From contig JAYKKI010000037.1 in assembly GCA_039881145.1 (NCBI GenBank), positions 20,991,001 through 21,055,000 of the forward strand: 64,000 nucleotides of DNA, in the 5' to 3' direction. The position numbers and the translations under genes are program-made. The DNA is from Druceiella hillmani (lineage: Eukaryota; Arthropoda; Insecta; Lepidoptera; Hepialidae). Of the stretch, positions 51,823 to 62,090 are shown piece by piece. The stretch's first letter is position 1; each line of letters opens with the position of its first letter. A model generated the notes under the pieces. The model saw nothing but the letters and a program-made list of their open reading frames with translations, was not told the DNA's origin and did not search any database.

Positions 51823-52231
51823 AAAGTTACGCCTGATAACTTTTTTCGGTAGGGCTGTTCATTTGGTTGATTACCAAAGGGTTGATTCCAATATTGTTCA
51901 TTAACTAAAAAAATATTGTTAGCCACCATTGACGGCTGTTACGCGGAACACCATAATGTATGCATATTTTTCTAGAATTTCTACACCACATTTAGTACGA
52001 TTATAAAAAGTAATGATCACAGACTTGCGTTCTTCGTTTGTATCGGGGTTGATAGTTGCATAATGAATTATAGATAGTAAGTTAGACATAGGACACAAAG
52101 GTAAAGTCTTTTTGAAATACTAAAAGAAATCTTTTGCTACTTTTAGACTGTGAAGCTTTGAACTCCTTAGGAATTTCGGATCTATTCCCTGCTTTCTTAT
52201 CAATAATCGTGATTTTCTTCCGCAATAGCCG

Positions 52232-52684
52232 TTAAGCCACAGGCAGATTTGTAAAATAATTATCCATTAACACATTACAGCCCGAAAAATAAAGTGGATC
52301 CAGCATTCTATGGATAACGTCTTCTACTTTCTTGGAATTTTGGAATGGACCTTCTGGTTGAGCTCCTACATATTTGTGAAAATTGTATAAATATGGAAAT
52401 TTTGTATCGACTATCATGAAAATCTTGATTCCGAATTCATCCGGCTTATTCGGTATGTGCATTAGGAAGCAGAAATGTCCTCGAAAAACGACAAGTTGTT
52501 CGTCTAGTTTCAAATAATCGCTAGGAATATAGTTGTTGCGACAATTGTTGATGACCAACTCTACAACTTGTCGTATCAATGTTACTTTATCAAGTTCTCG
52601 GCGTTGTTCTCTGTCGGTAATGTGGTTGAATCTTAAGGCACGTATCAAAATCTGAAATCTAGTTATTGCCATTATGGTATTCAT
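52232..52684 (-). pseudogene. piggyBac transposase, catalytic core part
   Basis: A 150-residue open segment of the DDE_Tnp_1_7 transposase, which excises and inserts the element at TTAA sites. Visible family blocks are [15 protein letters not shown] near residues 8-22, IPSDYLKLDEQLV near 53-65 with the first catalytic Asp at 61, GIKIFMIVDTKFPYLYNFHKYVGAQ in the middle, and NVLMDNYFTNLPVA at the end with the second catalytic Asp at 141. The ATG at the ORF start is internal to the gene. Downstream (below 52232) a stop follows LPVA. The rest continues in shifting frames, with KKAGNRSEIPKEFK and INPDTNEERKSVIITFYNRTK as recognisable islands near 52170 and 52000. Two of the three catalytic Asp residues are visible. 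The third is not. Confidence 0.95.
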
Positions 52685-52741
52685 TTTCCCTGAGAGTTAT
52701 CTTAAAATCCTTTATGTTACGCGGTCCATTTTGCGACACTC

Positions 52742-52746
<5 letters not shown>

Positions 52747-52818
<72 letters not shown>

Positions 52819-52850
52819 TGACTTTTATTTTATCTTTATATATTAGTGCA

Positions 52851-52896
<46 letters not shown>
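52747..52896. repeat. Two (TA)n arrays inside the transposase gene
   Basis: Arrays at about 52747-52822 and 52851-52896 are separated by TTGACTTTTATTTTATCTTTATATATTAGTGCAG. They replace roughly 60 residues expected between the VSTN block and the [12 protein letters not shown] block of the transposase. The coding sequence there was lost or overgrown. Confidence 0.9.
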
Positions 52897-52900
<4 letters not shown>

Positions 52901-52909
52901 ACTTACCAA

Positions 52910-53325
52910 GATGTCTAAGACATCTTGCGTGAAAAATAGTTCAAAACAAGATAACGGATCCTTAACAATCCTAGCAGCGTCTGCTTTTGGGCCTGGTGGT
53001 CTTATTCTAATGTTTTGGTATCGAGTTAATATTACTGGTGGTATATCTTTGTGCCAAATAGTTCCGTTCGTCGATTTATAAACTATACTGGGCTTTCTGG
53101 TTGCTAGTTGCGAGAGTGTAGCATTATCTGAATCAGATGTTTGTCTTGTGTTGTGTGATGATGTCTTTTCTCTTCATTTTCATGGAGTTCTGTTTTGCGT
53201 ACTAGAGCCTGTAAGTCTATTTTTGGCTGAACATCATCATCTTTACTCTCAACCACTTCTTCATCTTCAGTATCTAGCTCGTGTAGCCACCTTTTCACTT
53301 ATGAATCATCTATGATGTAATCGTA
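52910..53325 (-). pseudogene. piggyBac transposase, N-terminal part
   Basis: The minus-strand frame begins around a DYIIDDS peptide, a stop, then VKRWLHELDTEDEEVVES. This is the acidic N-terminus typical of piggyBac transposases. After a frame change near 53160 a second frame gives [13 protein letters not shown], then [10 protein letters not shown], then [16 protein letters not shown] and [17 protein letters not shown], matching the start of the DDE_Tnp_1_7 domain. The peptide then runs into (TA)n read as Ile-Tyr repeats. The bases at this point (TTGGTAAGTAC) look like a splice donor. VSTNIYI is itself a good match to the family (..VxxTNxY..), so an intron is not needed to explain it. Confidence 0.88.
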
Positions 53326-53794
53326 TATAAATCTGTAAAATGTGAAAATAATGATATTCATTATATATTATATTCATTTTACAATTTGTAAATAATAACA
53401 AGAATTTAATATACATACATATATACAGTATGAATAATAATTATTATAGCATTGTAAATCGGTAATACACTTAAAGTTTATACAAATTACATACCTGATT
53501 TGAGTAATACACGCGCGGACTACTTATCTTTTTGGCACCAAATTGCGTATACGTGCGTACGCGCGGGGCTCACGCGGGGTACTGTGGTTGTGCCAATATA
53601 CCAGACAAGGCTCACCCGGAATCGCTCATTTCCAGCACGTTAAACTAAAATTTTACTGCAAAAAGAGTTACCCTGGTCTACTAGAGCAGGCCGCGCGTGT
53701 ACTGTAGTGTTAAGCCTACTCTGAGTTTCATATCTCAATGAGGATTAAATAAACTCTGTATATGACGTATATTTTCAATATTCAGATGCAAAAA

Positions 53795-54420
53795 ACTGTT
53801 CGATATTGCAATCGGTGACTCCTGTCTAATACCCCAGATTTCTAAAATCTTTGACCAGTTAGGAAAACATAAAAATTTCTCTACCCTTGATTTTATTTCG
53901 GGATTTTACCAGATACCCAAGGCCCCTAAAGACGCTCTAAACACTGCGTCAGTGTTCCGTAACGAAACTTTGAATTTATGCGCACATAAAATATGCATCT
54001 TCCACATTTCAACGCCTAACGGATTTGGCTCTTTCCGGTCTTCAAGGTATTCGATGTTTTGTTTATTTGGGCGACATAGTTATCTATTCCCACAATTTTA
54101 AATCACATATAGAAAATTTTTCTATTACATCTGCAAAGTTACGAAATTTTAATATAAAACTCTATTAAGATAATTACAAATGCAATTTTTTAGCATAGGA
54201 ATCGCTTAACTAGGACAAGTAATCACTGAAAAGGGTGTCAAACCAAATCCTACAAAAATTAAATTATTTAACGATTTCCCAATATTTCAATCACCCAAGA
54301 ACATTCTTCCTCGGTCCCTTGCCTTATTATCGTAGAGTTATACCTTACTTTTCCAAATGATCAAAACTATTCACAATTCTCTTAAAAAATATACTTTTTT
54401 TACGGAAAAACAAACAACAA
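53795..54420 (+). pseudogene. Ty3/gypsy reverse transcriptase relic
   Basis: Readable blocks are AIGDSCLIPQISKIFDQLG, then STLDFISGFYQIPKAPKDA with the first catalytic Asp in LDFI, then GLQGIRCFVYLGDIVIYSHN. The YxDD centre reads YLGD, so a catalytic Asp is lost. Further on come GPLPYYRRVIPYFSK and KRVSNQILQK-like pieces, equivalent to the VITEKGVKPNP and GYYRRFIPNFSK blocks that follow the palm. These islands lie in several frames. Confidence 0.88.
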
Positions 54421-54439
54421 ATTGCTTTCAAAACTTCTA

Positions 54440-54562
54440 AAACCAAATTAACTTCTACCCCTTTACTTCCTTATCTGGACTTCATCAGATCATTTATCTT
54501 ATGACTTATGATGCATCTAATTACATCATAGGTACCACTCTCTCATAAATTAAAAATTGGAA

Positions 54563-54616
<54 letters not shown>

Positions 54617-54900
54617 ATATAACAAATGCCTTGCGAACCCTAAATAAGGGTGAATGTAACTTATAATTAACAGAAAAAATTAAATACCGGTCATTAATTT
54701 TGACTGTGAAAATTTCCAACCATATCTATTTGACTGAACAATCAAAATTACCACCAACTATCACCATTTTAAGTACCCTTTTAGTCACAAAACCCGAGTA
54801 ATAAGCTTCAACATTGGCGTTTAAAATTAGAATGGTATGAGCACAAAATCATTCAAAGAAAAGGTAAATTAAATTAAGCGGCCGGCATCCTTTTACTTTA
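54440..54900 (+). pseudogene. Ty3/gypsy RNase H relic
   Basis: Islands include a TSAPLLPYLDF-like piece, MTYDASNYIIGTTLS (equivalent to the LxTDASxxAxGAVLSQ start of RNase H), TNALRTLNKGECN (equivalent to the SRTLNxAExNYS block) and, near 54825, LEWYEHKIIQRKGKLN (equivalent to the EYKIxYKKGKxNxxADALSR end). A microsatellite interrupts the domain. Confidence 0.75.
54565..54620. repeat. (TA)n microsatellite inside the gypsy relic
   Basis: A TA alternation with a TGTATGTATA step, embedded in former RNase H coding sequence. Confidence 0.97.
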
Positions 54901-55639
54901 TACAGTAAACATTAAGGCCCATAACAAAAATGACCAAGATACCCTGACTCAAGGTGCAGAACCTCCCGAAACTCTAACAGTCCTACCTCCTTCTAGTTTC
55001 GAAAATCTTGATCATTTTGGCGATGATATCCTTAATGGACCCTAGTCCAAATTCCTGACATCATTCATAGAAAACTCAATATAACGCAGAAATAATCGAT
55101 CATAATAACAATGACCTACCAAAAATACAACAGAAAATATTTCTTATTCCCACATATCTGGCTTGCCAAATCAATACATTATATTGAAGAAATCTTGAAA
55201 ACATAAAAAATTTAAGAATTAGTGAATTTTTAAAAAACACTATACTCTTACATCTTGTTTAAAATAAATGTCAAGACTTATTTCGTTTTATTTACTAAAG
55301 TTTATCATTTTGAATCTTGTTCTTATACCGACATATTCGATACACTGAAAACTTAAGAAATGAGTTACTAACATATTCCAGTATGCCAGTAAAAGTATTA
55401 GCAATTTCAGACTTCAAAAATCCTGATAATAAACATTCATTCATCAAAATTCTCAATATCGTTGCATATTTATTTGTACACAATGCCTATATTCAAATAC
55501 AATTAAACAAAATTCGAGTTATTTTCCTGTCATTTAGCAAAATATCTAGAATATTAAAAACATATGCGACATATACAATGTATATAACTCCATATACGAC
55601 AGTTTAAAGACAGAAAACCATGTCAAACATTTTTCTTCT

Positions 55640-56530
55640 TGTCACATAAATAAGGCCATAAGAAAGATTAACCGCGTGTCCATGCAGATAACCACCGCAT
55701 TATTTCAATGTATCGCTCTAGACATTTTAAAACCCTTGCCTGAATCCAGAAGTGCAAAACTTCAATATATTCTCACATTACAAGATGATCTAACAACATT
55801 TTCAATAGTCTACACTATTCAAAATTCTACTGCCGAAAAAAACTAGCGAGTGCTTAATACGCTAGCCTAATATATTTGGCATTTCCAAAGTTATTTTCAC
55901 CAATCAAGGCATTAACTTTACGTCAAATTTTTTAACAGAACCGGTCAATTTTTTAAAAATAGAACAATTATGGGCATCACCATATAATCGCCAAAACACA
56001 GAGAGCTTTAGAGCGTAACCATTCCAATTTTAAGAAGTATTTTAAATCATACACTATTGAAAATTAAAATAGCTGGTCAAAATATATCCACCCAGCAATT
56101 TTAGCATATGATACTTCCATATATTCAATACCCCACTATTCTCCATGTGAGTCATTTTATTCGAATATAGGCCATTTATTCCAAATTCTATTTACGTATC
56201 CACTCTTGATACTAGCTATTTCGAATATATCAAGATACCTTAGAATTAATATTCTAGAAATAAAGCTATTGAGAACATACAAAGATCGAAAGAATCGTCA
56301 AAGGTTTACTGCCGTTCTCATTCTCACCCCGTAGAAAATACCAAGTTAGAGACTACGTTTTTCTCAAAAAATAATTAAAGTCACGAAAATCCCTTTCTCT
56401 CATATGGAAATATCCTTATGAGATTGTTAAAATAAATGGGCGAAATTTGCTGACTCTATTAATAAACCGTCGCCATGTAACCCATCATTATGATGAAATA
56501 AAACTAATAAAGAAAAATAATAATACTAAG
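55640..56530 (+). pseudogene. Ty3/gypsy integrase relic
   Basis: Islands in order are RVSMQITTALFQCIALDILK and PLPESRSAK, with YILTLQDDLTTFS (core start; the first catalytic Asp is in LDIL). Then come VIFTNQGINFTSNF-like and LKIEQLWASPYN-like pieces, followed by a frame in which a Glu-Ser/Arg-Ala segment precedes HSNFKKYFKSYTIEN. Next come SIHSIPHYSPCESF, and a tail with NRQRFYCRSHSHPVEN and LLINRRHVTHHYDEI, which is typical of the end of insect gypsy pol. No env-like ORF is evident after it. Confidence 0.85.
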
Positions 56531-57140
56531 TCATGAACTACTTCTTTACACTTAATGAACTACTCCTTTCACACTTAATTTTTTTACAAGACATTACAAC
56601 GAATAATTTACGAATGTGCAATGAAACTTGCTACATTTAACAAGCGGTTCGAAAATGTGCGATTTTTTGTATCCCGCAGTAATTGTTAGTAATTCACGCA
56701 CAACATTTAACTGCATGCGGTTTTCAATTCATTATCAGCTCGGAGAACGCAGCGGAGAACTGTTTACGCAGTATTATAGGGAGAAAGGTTATGTTGTCAT
56801 GTCACATGTAAAAAACTACCGACCAATATTCTGCAGACGTAAAAATTTATCGGGATGCTCTCGGACGTCATTGTATGTTTTACAAAAGTATATTTTCAAA
56901 TGTAGTTTATCAGATAGTTAAATGTAACTAGTATCCTATTGTGGCGGCGTTATTTACGTTTTCGATATTTTACATGCAAAGTGACAACATGTACTCTTCT
57001 CCAAAAATCCATGTCAGTACTGACTACGAAAATAACGAACATGCCAAAAGCAGTACGTGTTCGCAAGCAGTTTGGCGTTTTCAACTATTCCAAAAATGTT
57101 TACGTTTAACCGCAGTGCGTATTAGTCTTTAGACTAAAAA
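56531..57140. other. GC-richer segment 3' of the gypsy pol, possible LTR
   Basis: This segment holds two consecutive ORFs (56628-56921 and 56941-57132) with no recognisable domain. It has more CpG than its surroundings. The position directly after integrase is where a 3' LTR would lie. No second copy exists in the window for comparison, so this stays a guess. Confidence 0.3.
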
Positions 57141-59371
57141 AAATTAATCTCTGAAGGAAAACTGAAGATAATATTTTCATATCTACTTCAAATTCAAAAA
57201 TAATTTTAAACTCAAAGTAAAAAAAAAAATTACGTTTCATTATTTTAAATATCACACCGTGGCAACCACGCCTTTTCCATCTTTGTATATGTGGAAATAT
57301 GTTAATTTTCAATCCCCTACATAAAGGAATAATTCACTGTACGGTTTTGTATCCAAAAAGGGGTCCATATTCTTCTTTTATCTCACTGTTATGTTTTAAT
57401 TTATTGATACATAACACTGAATTGCAGTGCCTTGTTCAAATAAATTGAACATGTTGCTACGGTCGTGTTCATCTGGGATAAAAGAGCATAATTTGTTTAT
57501 AAATTAAGACTCTTATAAAGGATTTTTGCCTACTTATTTAAAAGAAAAACACAAACGTTATTTCTATTAAAGAAACTCATGCTTAGTTTTTGTCATAGGG
57601 AAGTTTGCTACTTTAATCTTCTTTGTAGCTTAACGCTATGCTAATCACTGTTACAGTGTAACATAAAATAATGGCGAAAACTATATGAAAACTGTCTAAA
57701 GTAACTCATTATTTTTTAATGAATTCTTTTTATTAAAAAAATGTATGCTCAAGGGCATTAATATAACTGAATACTTTGCAAGATATAAAAACGAACAATG
57801 TTAATTAAATGTACAAAATCTTTGCCCTTTGCAAAACTAATCCGCAAATAATTTGGCTAATCTTAATTGCAAAAAATCCAAGGCTACTAAATAATACTTT
57901 ATGGAATAGAAATTGTGTTTACCAATTTAGTTTATAAAACAAAACTCTTTTTTAACTTTGGCAGGGAAGTATTTATTTGTTTGTTGAATTATATTCTCAT
58001 TCAATTAAATACTACTATTAAAATAGTATTTGATTAAATGAAAAAAAAAAAATTTCAACCAAATACTACTATTAACAAAATATTGAAACATAAGGATTAT
58101 TCGTCCCAAAAGCAGGACTATATGTTTTATAATCGAAATATATAGATTCTTAGTTATAACAAGACTTGGCAGTAGAAGCAAAAAAACATCCGCAGAAAAT
58201 GAAAGAATAGAAAGAAAATAAAAATTTTGTACTACTATTAGTACTACTTACTACTACTTATTTTTCATTATTTACAATATTTTCAACAAATATAAAGGAT
58301 TTCTACTAATGTGATATTATTGGATTATTTGTCATAAAGCCAACTCTTATGGTGTGTCATATGAACCAAAGAATGAACGGCCAAAAGTCGTATCTCGTAT
58401 TATTGAATTGTGTCACCATTTATTGAAAGCGAAAATTATGTTTTTTTTACAATGTTATAACTTACCCCAGATCATACATACGAAATTCTATGAGAGAATT
58501 TAATAACAAAAAAGCATGGTGTGTTCATATTTCTTGTTCAATATAACGTTACTTCCGAGTATATTGTATCGGATTTTATATATAATTGGTTATACTTATT
58601 TCACATAATATGATTTAATTTCTAAATAAAATATGGTTATGGTACATATTGTATATATTTGTTTTAATTTCTCATATTACTATTATTCTCATCTCTCTAT
58701 ATCGTCTTGATATTTTTTTTATCGCCAATTTCAGTAAATAAACAAGAGTTGCCTTATAAATAAGTCGATGAGATTGGTGTGCTCTATATGACTAATAGCT
58801 AGAGATTCTGATGATTATACTATATGATATAGCGAAGATTAACAAAAACTAGGATCGATCGTTATTGACATAGCTGAACTTCAATTATCAATATTAATTT
58901 ATCCCCATAATTACATCGTTATCTTTTTATAATATAAGAAACTAAATTTATTTTTATTGTGGCATGTCTAGTCTGAACTTTATGTTTTCCTTATAAAGTT
59001 TCAAAATTTTGTTATTTACTCGCAGAAAACCGATTTATTTACACGCTAATTAACCAAAAATATCCAACGATGCTCTCTTTATATATCTTTCTAGATATGT
59101 ATAAAAAGACTTTGTGTAAAATTTCAAAAATTGCTTAAAAAAGTAACAAATATAGTTATAGCGACCTAATAAATTCACAAATGAATATGAAAAGGTTATT
59201 TATTACATACAGACTGTGAACAAGGATACTAACATAAATTATTTCCTGCAAAGCAATTTATTTTGAGAAAAGTTTCTATGAATGAAGAATGTGTTTTTAA
59301 AAGCTTTTCCCAAAAACTCAAATAATATCAAATATCATTCTTCGCCGTCGACGAAAATTTGGGATAAGCCC
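57141..59371. other. AT-rich non-coding stretch, no gene seen
   Basis: AAATACTACTATTAA is repeated near 58007 and 58062, and a weak foldback lies around 58000-58040. Nothing else was recognised. Confidence 0.55.
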
Positions 59372-59490
59372 CACGAGCAGTTCTCATTTTGAATACAAAT
59401 GGATTGCGGCTAACAAATCATATTGCAGCTCACGTTAAGCGTTCACGTCATGAATGCCGGCTGGAGTAAGTCTCGAGTACATTGGAAATA
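59372..59490 (-). repeat. 119-bp duplicated segment, copy B
   Basis: The reverse complement aligns without gaps to 12417-12535 (see that entry). Confidence 0.85.
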
Positions 59491-61499
59491 TTTTACTTAT
59501 TTGCTTGCTTTCGTCTCAAAATGGCAACTTATCGGAAACAGTTAACATAAAAAAAAATTAGGACGCAAAAGGAAGAATTTATTGATCAATTGTGTTTTTT
59601 TATTATTATTTTATTTAGTTGATTCATTTTAAATTATGTGTCATGGTTTGATGATCATATTATATTATGTGTATAATACGGTGCGGTATTATGTGAAGCA
59701 ATATTATGAAATAACTGCCTATTATGAGCCAAATGTTCCTATTTTAGAGTGAACGATGGTACCGTCAATCTACGAAGTGACATGTAGATGTAATCATAAA
59801 ACGCTAGGTAAAAATATTGCGTAAAAAAATATAGCGAAAACTTTCTAAAAATTTAATATTCTTTTACTAATGCAGTGACGTCGTCGTGGGTGGGATTTTT
59901 AAATACAAACAGTAGTATTAAATTATCACTAATGCAACTTTAATACACTAATCAAGAAAATAAAATGAAACATTTCACAAATAAACACAATTTTGTAAGT
60001 TTCAAATAATTCCCAAGAAATTTATTCAGTGATCTAATATTTCGTTGTTTCATATAAAGAAATCACTATTTGCAATGTTCTGTAATTAATAAACAAATGT
60101 GTTCTGTACATTTATTCTTCTATATATTGGTAATTAACCTACATTTCACATTTTTGTTTAATTTTGATTACATATAGTAATTATTTCATTTTTGCATTAT
60201 TATTTTTAACGAGGTTAATACAAAATTTGTCGATCCTTCTCCAATAAACTTTTTTAATTTACAATATTATTGTTACTAATTTATTTAAAGTACAAATGAA
60301 GGAAGTGCATGAAAAATGAGACTCATGAAATAAATACAGAAACCATAAAGAGCAATGATACCTTAAATTAAACTAAAAATAATTCTAAAATTTATCAATT
60401 ATTTAGGACCTTGAAATATTAGAAAAATCAAATTCTGTCAAATGTGTAAATAAAAAATTAGTATAATGAATAGCAAAGTTCAGGCTTCAATAAAAATTTC
60501 ATGATCATGCAAATATACCGCCGACTGATGAATTAGGTTTATTCATTGAAGAGATGAGACAGTTAAATTCTACTCAATTTATTTAATTTGATATTGTATA
60601 AAATGAAGGACTGGGTAATTTCTAAATTTTAATTCTAGGAAATAGGACACTCATTAACTGCTTTATTTAAAATTAATAATCACAAATAAGTTAATAAACA
60701 TCACAAATAATTTAATAAATTTCTTTCACTTTACGAAATATATTCAGTAACAAATTACATTTTCCTTTGAGCAGATCTCAAGCCTATACTAACAACGATA
60801 TTGCGAGTTAATAAAATAACGAGAAACATATATAATTTACAAATATGTATAACGTACAAATTAACAAACAAAATACAGCTAAGGGTCGAGAAAGGTTGAA
60901 AGGTCGAGGGGTCCACAGGTTAATGAAAAGGCGGTCGGCGAGATTACATGCCTGCGTCATGTTTGTACGTAATTAATATTAATTATCGACCCATAACAAA
61001 AGTAAACACAATTACTTGGTGCAGTAAAATTATGAACCCGTTTTAATAAATTTACGATTTTTTTGTGTAATATTAAAATATTTCATTCATCCATAGGGCA
61101 TTACGGAAATGTGTTGGTTTGGTTAATAAGTTTCTAACCACGAGATTAGATGTTCTATAGTAAATTTGTTAATTCCAAAATAATGTTTATATGGTGTAAA
61201 TTTGCCCAATTATTCTTGATTATTCAATGTGAATGTAAAGTTTTTAATTATATTAGATATCAAGGAAAATGGATTTAAATACACTTCAATTACAAACTTT
61301 TCTTTCTTATGAATTCACTTCTTCGCGATACGAAGCGCGCTGTTAATGATATATGCCTTGCAATAGCCAAGTTAACGATGTTCTTAGGATTCTTTTTTGT
61401 ATTTTCGATCAGCAAATAGGCTATAATAAATTTGTTTAATGTCATTCAAAGTTCTAGCAATTTTGCTCATCTTTTGATATGATGTTTTTCTAAATAATA
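59491..61499. other. AT-rich non-coding stretch, no gene seen
   Basis: A slightly GC-richer patch lies at about 60880-60960 (GGGTCGAGAAAGGTTGAAAGG). It was not identified. No gene was seen. Confidence 0.55.
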
Positions 61500-62090
61500 A
61501 AACCTTAGATCGAAGTTAGTCTTGTCTCTTTCAACTGAAATACACTGTTATCCGTATCCATGAGTACTTCAAAAAAATGTTTTTTGTAATATTCCAGTCT
61601 TTCTGTGTAGGTTTACAGGATCTGCCTACCTGATCTTTGACAATGAGCTTTTCCTAATATTCATGCCCTTTTTTACCTCTTTCAAACCGTACGGGAGTAT
61701 TTAAGCTCTATTAGGCTTTATTTTGGAAGTGTTGAATTATTCCAAGATTAAAGCTTTTTGCTGATTGTCGGAGTTCTATGCCATATATCTAAACCTGTTT
61801 TATTACGCTTTTACAAATGAGAAGCTTATTTGTTAAACAGGGTGGGAACTGCCTACCTATTAACCTTTCCTTTTTGGCTTTAATATGATGTCTCTAGAAG
61901 AGCTTCTTGATTAGGTGCATTCCTAGCTATTTCACTATTGTATTCTAAGGTAGAATAGTTCTATCAAGTTTCATCGGTAAGTAGACTCCTATTTTAGCGT
62001 AAATGTAACATGGACAGATTTTACAGCATTTGTTTTTATTCTAAACTTGTTAAGCTAGTCAAAAGTTTAATTCAGAGAGTACAACAATAA
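61500..62090 (-). pseudogene. Jockey-like non-LTR reverse transcriptase relic
   Basis: Minus-strand islands follow the C-terminal part of Jockey/X-element RT: RIKTNAVKSVHVTFTLK (equivalent to WRIKxNxxKSxHVTFTLR), KYLGMHLIKKLFWRHHIKAKK (equivalent to KYLGxxLDxRLTWxxHI), then NKLLICKSVIKQVWIYGIEL (equivalent to NKLLIYKxxIKPIWTYGIQLWG) and IIQHFQNKA (equivalent to the IQRFQNK block). A late piece near 61600 reads EYYKKHFFEVLMDTDN. The islands are separated by frame changes and stops. The palm domain with its YADD, the endonuclease and ORF1 are absent. It belongs to a different element from the LINE at 9.2-10.7 kb. Confidence 0.82.

Larger units (their letters stand above)
51268..53713 (-). mobile_element. 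piggyBac element, full length but inactive
   Basis: The target site TTAA is present at both ends (51268-51271 and 53710-53713), as piggyBac requires. Between them lies a 2438-bp element, close to the usual autonomous length. The left terminus is TACTACAGTACACACG and the right terminus, read inward, is CACTACAGTACACGCG; a 12-base core ACTACAGTACAC is identical. Further in are GC-rich subterminal motifs: TGGTCTACTA at 51315 and again at 53674, and CGCGCGGACTACT near 53513. The transposase gene is on the minus strand and broken. The TIRs begin YACTACAG rather than the CCC of the type element, consistent with a different piggyBac lineage. Confidence 0.93.
53795..56530 (+). mobile_element. Degraded Ty3/gypsy retrotransposon, pol region
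   Basis: The internal region of an LTR retrotransposon is preserved in gypsy order: RT (about 53795-54420), RNase H (about 54440-54660), and, after a poorly readable stretch, integrase (about 55640-56530). Many frame changes and stops interrupt it. Gag, protease and a clear pair of LTRs were not found. It begins within about 80 bases of the right end of the piggyBac element. A (TA)n array sits within the RNase H part (54565-54620). Confidence 0.9.

Noticed and set aside
52890..52915. TTGGTAAGTAC at the end of the piggyBac N-terminal part, read as a possible intron donor
   Set aside because: The coding continues sensibly through it (VSTNIYI matches the family), and the only acceptor-like site downstream would join out of frame.
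52674..53081. 135-residue plus-strand ORF
   Set aside because: It lies antisense to the piggyBac transposase and consists largely of (TA)n read as Tyr-Ile repeats.
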